From Ectocarpus siliculosus (taxonomy: Eukaryota; Sar; Phaeophyceae; Ectocarpales; Ectocarpaceae), in assembly GCA_000310025.1 (NCBI GenBank), contig FN649745.1:1719607-1753806 (forward strand): 34,200 nt of DNA. Direction: 5' to 3'. This document shows, piece by piece, positions 10,701 to 19,893 of the stretch. Numbering within the stretch: the stretch's first letter is position 1; each line of letters starts with the position of its first letter. The position numbers were made by a program, and so were the translations under genes. Below the pieces are notes generated by a model. It made no database searches, was not told the DNA's origin, and saw only the letters and a list, made by a program, of their open reading frames with translations.

Positions 10701-13423
10701 GGCGTTGTTGCTGTTGCTTGGAGTTTTCACGTGACTCGTGACTCATGCACTTGTGGTGCATTGTGCGGAGGAAGGTTAGAGACGGAGCCCCCCCTCCCCC
10801 CCATACCTGTGACCCTGTCACCTTGTTGTGTGTCGATTATCAGGTCAAGCGGAAGGAAGAGGCCTACAACAAGAGCAAGTATGCCCTGGACAAGCAGGTG
10901 GCGGGCGGCAAGAGCGAGACAGAGCACGAGGAGAGACGCCTCGAGTCGCAGAACGGCTCGGCGGAGAGACTGGACAGGGTGGCGGCGGAGAACAAGGCCA
11001 GCTCGGACGTGCTGCGGGTGCAGATCGAGGTTTGAATTTGGCGGTCTACACGTGTTGGTTGGGTTGGCGGAGAGAGGAGGAGGTGGAATGTGGAGAGCTT
11101 TGTCTCGTACGTTGGCAAAGCATCAACATCAACAAAGTTGACGCTTGAATTTGCGACATCAACGAGAACAACGTTGTCGTAGCAAGACGGGACGAAGGAG
11201 GTATGTCACCCAGCAGTCGTGGTGCTTTGGAATGGCATGAAACTAATGTATGCGTTCTTGCAGCCCTACCAAGCGTTTTGACATGAACATATACCCGGAC
11301 GTCGTGTTGTGCTGTATGGCTTCGTTCTGTACGACAGGCGCTAAAGGAGAGAAAGGAGATGGAGAAGAGGCAAAGCGAGAACGTGTTGCAGAGTACGCTG
11401 GAAACTGCCCTGGACTACAAGGTAGAGCAGTCATAAAATATTCACCATAATAAAGACCTTTAGTCGGCGGGTGGGACCGCCAAATGCGCGTTGTTGAGGA
11501 AAAGGCACAAGACGGCGGTTTGTGGGCGTGCGATGGGCTTACGTGCTTGGCGCTGTTTGTCGAGTTAAGCTTAAACACTACTGTATTTTGCGTACAACGG
11601 TGGACGGTACCCTGGGTGTTCGGCCCGCCGAGGTAGTTATTGCGACGCGTTGCTAGATGTCACCAGAGTCGGGTCGCCGTAGCCCCCCCCCCCCCCCCTC
11701 CCCTCTTTTTTTTGTGTTAAAATGGTCAAGCATCCTCGAGGCAGCTACACAGTGTTTATAACTGTCTCTGGAAGTGAAAGCACCAGAAAATAAATTAAGT
11801 CATACGTAGCTGTCATCCGTACGCAAGGAAGTAAGCACAAGATGCCGAACACCCTTAGCAGGATGCAGCTCACCCTTCATGCGACTCGTCAAATACCTCA
11901 CGGCGCTTCGCGCTTGGTGATGCGAGAGCCTGGTCCGGTGAGAACCCGGCGTGCTCCGTCCCGGCTTTGTAAGGATGCGAGGTCAATGGTCAAACGACTA
12001 CGGCATGCACGACTATGAGTACACCCCCCTCCCCTCAAAAGGACGTTTGTATCTGTACGCCTACCGGCGATTTGACTCTGTAGCCAAAAAACCGTTGTAC
12101 ATAGGAACACTCGCGGCCTTCCAAACGCTTCCAAGAGTGATCTGCAGAGACGGGGGTTCTCCTCTCCGCAGTTCTTGCTGTGGTTAGTGGTTGTCTCCTC
12201 GCCCGCTGGAAACAGATTGGTGTGTCACAGCAGCGGTGTTCGAGATTGTTCTCTGAGGTTAGTGCTCGCTCACTACACCCTGCCTTGGCAATGCCGGGGT
12301 ACGTCCAGATTCCCCCCTCGATTCCAGCCTGCACGAACGCTTGGTTGTTGCACCGGTTTTTTTTTTCAGCTAGGTGCCAAGTGTTGAATGCTTGCTGCTA
12401 CAACTGCTGTGTACCTGTCGTTGCGATGCTTTGTCCGACGGTCGCTGCCAACTCGCGTGTGCGCATGGCCGTATACAAACAAAGCAGGAGCGAGAGGAGA
12501 AGTGCTTGGCCGGGCTCAAGGACAGGTATCGTCAGCACCACGGGGCTATCCTTCACGGGCAGACGGCGTTCGACCTCGTGCTGTCCGAGGGGGGCATTTT
12601 GCTGGACCACGAACAGCCGGCGGAGGAGGGGGAAGAGGGACTGGGGGGAGCGGTAAGTTCGCATCACCCCTTGCGTGTGTGTGCTGATGGGGGCGGGGGG
12701 GGGGGGGGGGGGGGGGGGGCCAAAGAAATTTTTAAAATTTGGTGCTCGCCCCGGTAACGCCGGAGGACCATTAATAGAGCTCGGATCTGGGTTTTTTGTG
12801 GGGACGGGTGCTGGTGGAGGATATTATTTCGGGGCCCGTGCTGAGCGTGGAGCAAACGGCTTGCGCGGAAATTCTTTACTTCTCTGCGTCGGACTCGGTG
12901 ACCATCGCTTCCATACTTGAGAAGGGCGCCCCCTACACTAACAGCGGCAAGTGTTGTTCCGGCAGCACCTGCGGTCCTAACCTTTCGGGNNNNNNNNNNN
13001 NNNNNNNNNNNNNNNNNNNNNNNNNNNNNNNNNNNNNNNNNNNNNNNNNNNNNNNNNNNNNNNNNNNNNNNNNNNNNNNNNNNNNNNNNGGGGGGGGGGG
13101 GGGGGCGGGGGGCGCAGAGTGTATCTTTGAAATTTGGTCGTCGCCCTGGCAGCCGCTAACGACTATTGATTACATTCGTATCTTGGTTTCGTTTGATTGG
13201 GGGACGTGTCACGGTTCGTTGTTGTGGCGCTTGCTATTGCGTTTGGTATGACCGTTTCGTTGTACCGTTTCGTCGTTTCGTTCCGTTTCGTTTCGTCATC
13301 GTACATGTATCGCAGGAGGGCCACCTTCGGCTACAGGAGGAAGGGGAGACGCAAGAGGACGGCGAGGAGGACACTTTGCACGGCCGGATAGCCCTGTGGC
13401 CCTCCGTGCCCTCGTCCTCATGA
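3203..13423 (+). CDS. NDC80: Kinetochore protein NDC80/HEC1 (13 exons)
   Basis: Outer-kinetochore subunit of the NDC80 complex, which binds spindle microtubules. Exons: 3203-3757, 5097-5210, 6034-6177, 6947-7138, 7507-7668, 8095-8253, 8911-9033, 9591-9743, 10190-10276, 10844-11029, 11338-11421, 12488-12652 and 13316-13423. They give 743 aa, somewhat longer than typical family members. Residues 1-125 are a basic Ser/Arg tail with RPSMGTS-like repeats (about 65-101). Residues 128-240 match the NDC80 calponin-homology domain: DKAHL, SLTRPSGRDFNNI, FLFRQLDPNY, RYPFTISKSSLAAVG, TWPK, then GAISWIVD. NFVAYLEEAY follows, then a long charged coiled coil. Exons 7-8 (YREQAEALLLVPFG to PALKELK) resemble the conserved loop segment. 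All 12 introns are phase 0; intron 9 uses a GC donor. The last two exons are less certain because the assembly gap lies between them. The CH domain makes the identification firm. Confidence 0.92.
4154..4192. repeat. Short tandem repeat, unit about 16 bp
   Basis: The unit CTGCTGCTGTACAGTA occurs about two and a half times in a row. Each unit contains the palindrome TACTGTAC/GTACAGTA type, so the stretch could also fold on itself. It lies in NDC80 intron 1. Confidence 0.7.
4470..4497. repeat. TGATGTT short tandem repeat
   Basis: About four imperfect copies of a 7-bp unit TGATGTT lie within NDC80 intron 1. Confidence 0.65.
5240..5895. mobile_element. Fold-back (long inverted repeat) element in NDC80 intron 2
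   Basis: The left and right halves are reverse complements around a centre near 5567. Matching pairs include GTTGTTATGGGGAAATTTTTCC (near 5269) with its complement near 5855, the block with CAAAGCGCTTTG near 5375 and 5750 and CTCGCCTCACAGA near 5400 with its complement near 5729, and AGCCAAGTTTGGG near 5469 with CCCAAACTTGGCT near 5657. The centre is rich in GGAATTCC-type palindromes. It has no coding capacity, so it is most likely a non-autonomous, MITE-like or fold-back transposon. The left arm follows a poly-G tract and looks sequence-degraded, so the exact ends and target-site duplication could not be set. Confidence 0.7.
7741..7783. repeat. (GA)n microsatellite
   Basis: A run of about 20 GA dinucleotides sits in NDC80 intron 5, just downstream of exon 5. 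Confidence 0.9.
9041..9126. repeat. Poly-G tract followed by (GTT)n
   Basis: A run of about 20 G directly after the donor of NDC80 exon 7 is followed by C-rich sequence and then GTT repeats with interruptions. Confidence 0.75.
11422..12487 (+). other. NDC80 intron 11
   Basis: Donor GTAGAG follows LDYK, and the acceptor lies at AAAG/CAG before GAGCGAGAGG (either AG keeps phase 0). The intron is enlarged by a 311-bp dispersed repeat copy and a poly-C run at about 11684-11698. Confidence 0.7.
11713..12023 (-). mobile_element. 311-bp dispersed repeat, copy 1 (inverted)
   Basis: Read on the minus strand, this segment starts TGTACTCATAGTCGTGCATG and ends CATTTTAACACA. It matches 25901-26211 with only scattered substitutions over the full length. 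Both copies are the same length, and I find no open reading frame that fills them. In this copy an A-rich run (AAAAAAAA) follows the end, as in retroposons, but copy 2 lacks it. It could be a SINE, a solo LTR (TG...CA ends) or another short element. It lies in NDC80 intron 11. Confidence 0.8.
12687..12719. repeat. Poly-G tract
   Basis: A run of about 30 G, with one C near its start, sits in NDC80 intron 12 just downstream of exon 12. The sequence after it (TTTAAAATTTGGT...) resembles that after the poly-G run at 13090 on the far side of the gap. Confidence 0.9.
12990..13089. other. Assembly gap (100 N)
   Basis: Exactly 100 N, a conventional placeholder size, lies in NDC80 intron 12 and is bounded on the right by a poly-G run (13090-13105). 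The true missing length is unknown, so an additional NDC80 exon could be hidden here. Confidence 0.98.
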
Positions 13424-16408
13424 TGAGGTCGCTCTTTGAGTTTTCTCTCGTGCAGTTTTTTTTGCGGGGGTAGGGAGCAGGCGTGTTGCTCGGTGGGAAC
13501 GGCACGTTCGAGGGAGATGGAGGAAGAGAAAAAAGTTAAAGTTCCAATGGCGAAGGAAGATCAGTTACTTGGAAGCCACAGATTTCGGAGTGCAATTCCT
13601 GGGGGGCGGGGGGCGGCGGCAATTTAGGCCGAGGATTGCTGCACGTGTGGTCTATCAAACTCGTTTGTTTGTGACGAGTGCAGAAGGAAGAAGGAAGTCG
13701 CGGGGAGGTGAATCAGAGCAAGCGGCGTTTTTTTGTCGAGGGGGAGGGGGGTTGACGTGTGAGGCGGCCCTGTCGCTGGAATGGTTTTACCGTGGCTGAC
13801 GCGTTTCTGGTCGTGTTGTTGCCAGGAACAAAGGGTGAAGGGGGGGTAGCAGAGAGACCGATGGGTTGACACATAGAGCTTGCATTGATCGACGTAGGTG
13901 TAAGCTGTTCTCCTGCTGGCCGTGATATGTTTTTGTCTTGAAGGGCGTGTGTGTGCTGCGGTAGTGCAGACGCTTGTAATATAGCATGCACGTCGAGCTT
14001 TCCTCTTATCAGGCAGACTTTGATTGCAATGCGTTGGGAGTTGTCGTAAGCTTAACCGGAACGTTGTTGTGGCTACAGAATGCGTATTCAACACGTATGT
14101 CAAGAGAGTGGGACCAGAGTGGGGAATACGGGATGTTGTACAGATCATACCTTTTCCACTGCCAACGGACAGTCCATACATTTTCCGCGCGGGAATAGTA
14201 GCCTTGAAATCAATATTGTTTTGTGGAAGGGTACAGCGAGCTCTGCCTCCGCTGCCATGGTGGGAGTTTGCAGGCCATCCCGCCAGCTCGCGTGTTTCGT
14301 TTTTTGTTGTAGTGTATATCATATCCGTTGCACCGTATCCTTGTTGTGCGCGGTTTCTCATTGTCTTCTCAGTCTACTGCAGTTTCATGTATGGTACATG
14401 GGTGCCTGGTGGGCGAGGGTGTATGTTTTTTTATTTAAACTCTCGATAGTACCCCTCGGCACGGATGTCCTTTAGACTTACATAGTTTAGGCGTCGATGG
14501 CGTTTATTGATACGTGAGGAAAGAAAGAACAAAGATTGGACTCAATCGTTTGCCGACTGTGTAATTAGGGCCAGACTGTAACGCTCACTGTTTCTTTCGA
14601 GTTGAGATTTCTTGACCGCCGTTGGTGGTACGATGCACCGAAGGTGCCAGACCTCATGCAATATTTATAGTTTCAGGATTGAGGAACGGGTGGAATTTGA
14701 AGTTGTGAGCGTATGAAAATATTCTGTGGTGCTCTCGAGGGAGCATGGTGTGACTGGGTCACATGATGTGTACCCGACATTCCAGAAGCGGCTGGCTGCA
14801 AACGCTTGCAGCTCCAATCGAATGGAACAGAAAAGGTTCGGGTGACTGACGGAAGAGAGGTGGAGGTGGCGCCTGTTTTGTCAAACCTTGCGCGTGCACT
14901 CACGCGTTTGTTATTTCCCCCGTTCGAGTCCACCCACCACACCGGAAGCTGGGGGGACAACCCTGCCATCATTTGATGTCCCCCACAACGCACCACGCAC
15001 TATACCTTCGTGAGTCAAGCAGTGTCTTTTGTTCATGACCACCTGCATGCAGGGATATGCTTATCCTCTGAGGACAATCGTCGAGTTGGTGTTGCGAAGC
15101 GCGAGTGGCGAACGGATAGATAGAGGAAATTCGTCCGACGTCGAGCTTGGTTTTCCGAAGCGCGATGGGCGAACGGATATAACTCTCAACATGAAGCTGT
15201 ATGCAGGAAGACGATTTCCTAGCAGAACACGGGGGGGGGGGGGGGTGAAACTTGCCCCGCCCGCTGCTGAAAGCGACCCATCAATCTTGCAAACCCGCGT
15301 TTGATCGGCCCGGGCCCACTGCCGGAAACGGGGTTTGGTTGATTTTGGGCACGAATGCTGAGACATGTGGCAATCGACCGCTCTCAATAACTTGTGTTCA
15401 AGAGCGTGCACGTCTCGAAAAAACTCCCGTCATTGATGCCCCGAGGGCGGGCTTGGACTTGGCCCTGGGCACCCGGTCCATCGATGGGGTTTTAGGCGCT
15501 AAGCGCAAATGCTGGCGCTCTACCTCGCATGTTCTGCACGCTTAAGCGACAAGTCGACATAGCCCCCCTCTGGGTACGGAGTACAGTGGTGTCCCTATAC
15601 CAACGACCGAGTGATTGTTTGAAAACTCATTTTTATTTTTCTCTGCATTCGTTTCGCCAAATCCACACCCACCCATGCCCATCGTGAGAGCGTTCCCCCA
15701 AACCACACCCCAAACATATCAACAACGTGATGTGGCGATCACAGCCATCCGGAAAGAAGAAGAAGCGAAATTGAACTCCACCGCCAAGGGAAGTTTCTAT
15801 TTTTACATCTAGACCACTCTTCTTGTCACCCTGCCCCCACCTTTTCAGAGATTCATGTTCATTCGTACCACGGTCGAGGGTGAGCAAGAAGCACTCTGCT
15901 AATCGAAGGCCAATCTGACACGCCAACAACGCCGACCCCTCCCAACAATCGTTCAGCGATAACAACATCTACTTCTTTATTATTTCAGCATCTACCGCCG
16001 AATGTTCTTGTTGCAAAGCCAACACACAGCAATGAAAGAAAACATACCAGCAACGACACGGTACAAACTCGAAGGATTTATACCCTGTATCACACGCACG
16101 CCCGCGTACTTCGAAGCTCATTGCAAAAAAACAACCGCATTCAATTCCCAAAACTCCATCCGAACACACCACCCACTACTTTTTGTTTTGACTGCTTTTT
16201 TCACTGTATAAAACCATTTCGACTACATTCCTTCGGAACAAACCAACCAACCAGCAGAGGACCTTTTCCGCCTCAGACACACATCCTCCTTACCACTACA
16301 TACACCAATACCGCTTGTTGGTATCGTAAACAAAATACTACTTTATTCAGCAGTAGCGCCTCTCTCCAAATACACTCCTACTCCGCAACAAATGTGCAGG
16401 AGACTCGT
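13424..16408. other. Intergenic region, NDC80 to WW-like gene A
   Basis: About 3 kb lies between two genes converging on it. It must hold both 3' UTRs. I see a 60-bp direct repeat (15079-15179), a poly-G tract (about 15231-15245) and AT-rich stretches, but no frame with coding character or a recognisable domain. A T-loop-like GTTCGAGTCC at 14921 lacks a tRNA fold. Confidence 0.5.
15079..15179. repeat. 60-bp direct repeat, two imperfect copies
   Basis: CGTCGAG(C)TTGGT, then CGAAGCGCGA, then GGGCGAACGGATA recur with a 60-bp spacing (starts at 15079 and 15139). The later portion of the second unit diverges. Confidence 0.6.
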
Positions 16409-17886
16409 TCAGTAGTAGGGGTCCTTGTAGGTGGTCTTCTTGGTCACCGTGTGCTCCCAGTACCGGTCCCCGTCCTCGTCGTACTTCGTCTCCCACCACC
16501 CCTTGCCCTCCTCCTTCTTCTCGTCCTTTTCGTCGTCGTCCTTCTTCTTGGGGTGGGGGGCGACGGCGAAAGGGTACAGCGCGCCACCGGGTACCGGCGA
16601 AGGCGTGAAGACCGGGCCTCCGGGGTAGCCCATGGGGGACGGGTTGACCGTCCCAACGGGAGAGACGAGGCCTCCGCCGCAGCCGTAGGTCCACTCGCCT
16701 GTGATGCTGTGCTGCCTGTTTTTTTTTTGTCATGTTCGGTGCGGGAGGGAGAAGGTTAGCTATGTTGCAAGCGGGAGGTTGGGCGGGGGGGGCAAGCGAG
16801 CGTTGTCCTTCCTTCCTATCACTGGACTGTTACGTACTTCTAGCTAAGCATGCTGCTTGTTGACGCGAAGACACCAGTTTCGAGACAAAGTTCACACCTA
16901 CATCGGCTACATCTACGAGCAAATATGTGCACATGCATATGACATCTCTGCAGATTGATTAACATGCAGGTGGCGTAATATATCACACACCCTGCATCGA
17001 TTTTCAAAGGCCGATTACTCCACGGCAAAGAAAGAGCGGGACGGTGCCGAAAATGGCGGTCTCGTCGAGATATTTCCGAACATGTATCGTTTGATTTATT
17101 TGTACATCTTCTTCGTCGTGGAGAAATGAACATTTGAAAATCTGCGTAGGTGATAATCCACAGCGCAGAATAAATTCTGGCACCTACAGCAGCATGTACG
17201 GGTTTCAGCAGCGAGCGGTGCTCCTACGAAGTACCTTCACAAAGTACGTCGAGTGGAACGGGTTTGCGACATTGGCCATCACCAAACACCAACCAAACCA
17301 GCACAAACACTCAGGTACCAAGTCTACCCATCGAACGCTCCTTATCGCTGTGCAATTCGACACGCAACCAGTAACCGCCTGCCGTGAGCAAATCGCAAAT
17401 CGCAACGTGGAATACCCCGAGGTGTAAATACCCCGAAGCCACTCACCAGTACGTCCTGCCGTACGCGTCAGTGAGCATGTCCCATCTTCCCTCGTCTTTC
17501 TTTTCCATCTTGTCAGAGCTCTGCGCGCTCTTGTCCGCACCTGGTGTGGGAGGAAGGGTTGAGCAGGAACAACCGCAGCACTACTGTAGTTAGACGTCAA
17601 CATGAACGAACGCAGGAAGGCTCCAACATGCATCCCAGACCACAAACAAAGGCTCGACAAACTTGCATGCACGCAATATATGTGTTCCCTACAAAGTGGT
17701 GCGCCGTTGCTGCAGACAAGCGCGGACAGTCGGGAGTGTGCAAAGCAAGGCAAAGCCATAGGTTGAAGCGAAACGCACGTACGGCTGCCTGGCTGGGGGT
17801 TGCTTACCATTCTTGGCGGCCTTCTTGGCCTCCTTGCGGCGCCTGTTGTTGGCCAGCACTGCGAATCCGTTCGAAAAGAAAGACAT
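16409..17886 (-). CDS. Small protein with two WW-like motifs, gene A
   Basis: Three exons: 17886-17808, 17540-17447 and 16715-16409 (159 aa, stop TGA). I do not recognise the family by name. The N terminus is MSFF followed by a Lys/Arg-rich segment. WW-like motif 1 covers residues 46-66 (W, then TDAYGRTYW, then QHSITGEW). A Gly/Pro-rich linker (NPSPMGYPGGPVF and so on) and a Lys/Glu-rich stretch follow. Motif 2 covers residues 131-157 (GWWETKYDEDGDRYWEH, then a T-rich end, DPYY at the C terminus). This matches the WW pattern W..GxxYYxNHxTxxTxWxxP, except that the second Trp is Tyr and Asn/His is shifted to x-His. WW domains usually bind proline-rich peptides, so an adaptor role is possible but unproven. 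Introns are in phases 1 and 2. Gene B is its inverted, head-to-head paralogue. Confidence 0.85.
16716..17446 (-). other. Intron 2 of WW-like gene A
   Basis: A 731-nt intron with donor TACTG|GTGAGT and acceptor AACAG|GCAGCAC. It splits the Trp codon (TG|G) of motif 1. Its length is close to the 754 nt of the matching intron in gene B. I see no other feature in it. Confidence 0.85.
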
Positions 17887-18439
17887 GCTTTCGCTGGTGG
17901 TGCCTGTTGTTGTTGCAGCTGCTGGGGTGGTGGTGGTGGTGGTGTTGCACTGCCAAGCTGCTGTGTGCTTGGTGTATGCTTTGTATGAGTGCTGGTTGGG
18001 CCTGGTGCTTGGTGTGTTTCCGTGTGCGTGCGGTCGGATGAGGTTGTGAGACCGAGAGGGGAGAGAGGAGAGAGGGCGCAACCGATCTTCGGACCGGAAA
18101 ACCTGGACGCATCCGGAAAGAACGGTCCTCACATTCCATGGCTCTGCATCGCGCAACGGAACTATCCGAGAAACCTTCTCTCGCCACAAAGGAACGGTTC
18201 GCGAGCGCTTTCGTGCGTTGAGTTCTCCCATCTTGTCAAAAAAAAAAATCCACGTCGCGCCGGCGTACCACGCCCACACCTTCACATAACCCACATCGGC
18301 AAGACGCAACGCACCCAACCGCAACAGAGCAAAGCCTCGCGAAACTCCGCAAGCAGTGTACGACGCACGTGCTCAGCACACTTCGCCACCCCGGCCGTCG
18401 CAGCGCAGCAGCACAGCACTCAGTAACGGGTGAGACAGC
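17887..18439. promoter_or_regulatory. Bidirectional promoter region between WW-like genes A and B
   Basis: The two start codons face away from each other across 553 bp. The region contains a (GGT)n run at about 17927-17943 close to the gene A start and a GAGAG-rich patch at 18055-18078. A poly-A run at 18239-18249 is also visible. I cannot name binding sites or a TATA box. Co-expression of A and B is likely given the arrangement, but that is inference. Confidence 0.55.
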
Positions 18440-19893
18440 ATGTCGTTCTTCACGAAAGGACTCGCGGGCATCTTCAACAACGGAAAGGCTCGCAAGAAAG
18501 GTGAGAGCGGGGATCGACGACTTGAAGTGCGTCGGCGATTGCTGTGCATATCTCTGGCGTTGCTGCTGCCCCTCCCTGCTGCTGCTTCAGGCTCATTCGC
18601 GCGGTTGGAGCCTCTTGCTGCTTGCTGTGGTTGGCTATATGTGTGCTCTAAGTTAGTTGCTCCACACGGCCGTTGCCTCAAAATTCCAAAATTCGTTGAC
18701 CCGCGTTGTCTCCGTCCTCCGTCGCTCTCTCGCCACCCCCTGCGCGCTCTCACACACAGACGAAGGGAAGGGCTCTGACAAGAAGAAGGACAAGAAGGAC
18801 GAAGGGAGCTGGGAGAAGCTCACGGACGTCTACGGCCGCACGTACTGGTGAGAGACGACGAGACACAGCAGCAGCGATGCGAAAGTGGCGGTTTACCTTC
18901 GGTCCCCTCTCTGGGTAGCAGCATTTCTAGCCTCGGAATTCCGAGCTTTTTTCTCACCCACTGCTTGCTGCCGCTGTGCTACTGTAGACTATAGCAGTAC
19001 TGCTACTGCTGTTTATAGGACTGCCTCAACCGGATGGTTAGTACTTCGAAGTACATGTAGATGTTCTTGCTGGCCTTCCGCTCGAATAAAAGACCCAAGT
19101 ACTACTTCCACAGAATCTGCCCGCCACTTTGCCAGTTCAACAACGACAAGGTTTGCGGGAGAATCCCGCGTTCAACAATATATTGCGTTTCTGGCCCGGA
19201 GCACGGCCCAACGTCAACTCTATTCGGACCGGTTCAATGCGGGCACATCAACAACATATACTAACGACTCACGAGCGTTTATCCCTGGAAAACGACCGAG
19301 GTTAGACAAATGATCTACAGGTCTGGAACAACAAGCAAGTTGGTCGGGTGTTTCGCCTTGGCTTGCCCACAACGATGCGATAGTATAGGCCCTTTGATGC
19401 CCTTCCTGCCCAATCCGACACAAAAGATTTTGATTGTTTCCGTCTTCAAACACAGTTTTTTGCCGAGCTGCTCGCGAAGTTGAGCTTCATGGGGTATGTG
19501 CAAGTTGAAGCCGGCCACTCGATGTGGAGTATTTAACCACCCCCCCCCTTTTCCTCCCCCTTGTTTCCACCCTATTTCCGGCACTTTCCTTAAACCAACA
19601 GGCAGCACAGCAAGACAGGCGAGTGGCACTTCGGCTACGGTGGCGGCTTTGTCCCTCCCGTTGGGACGGTCAACCCGTCCCCCATGGGCTACCCGGGCGG
19701 CCCGGTCTTCACGCCTTCGCCGGTGCCCGGCGGCACACTCTTCCCTGTCGCTGTCGCTGGCCCCCCCGGCAAGAAGAAGGAGAAGAAGGAGAAGGGCAAG
19801 GGGTGGTGGGAGACGAAGTACGACGAGGAAGGGGACCGGTACTGGGAGCACACGGTGACCAAGAAGACCACCTACAAGGACCCCTACTACTGA
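18440..19893 (+). CDS. Small protein with two WW-like motifs, gene B
   Basis: Three exons: 18440-18500, 18760-18847 and 19602-19893 (146 aa, stop TGA). It starts MSFFTKGLAGIF, followed by a Lys-rich region (KKKDKKDEG). WW-like motif 1 starts at W38 (SWEKLTDVYGRTYW, then QHSKTGEW). The Gly/Pro-rich linker is nearly identical to gene A. Motif 2 covers residues 118-144 and ends DPYY at the C terminus. Intron positions and phases (1, then 2 inside the Trp50 codon) equal those of genes A and C. From GGCAAGGGG to the stop codon, 97 nt differ from gene A by a single base, while exon 1 is clearly divergent. The function is unknown; small, charged, probably soluble proteins with protein-binding motifs are suggested. 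No signal peptide or membrane segment is evident. Confidence 0.85.

Noticed and set aside
14918-14930. GTTCGAGTCC resembling a tRNA T-loop
   Set aside because: The flanking bases do not pair as a T stem and no acceptor or anticodon arm is seen.
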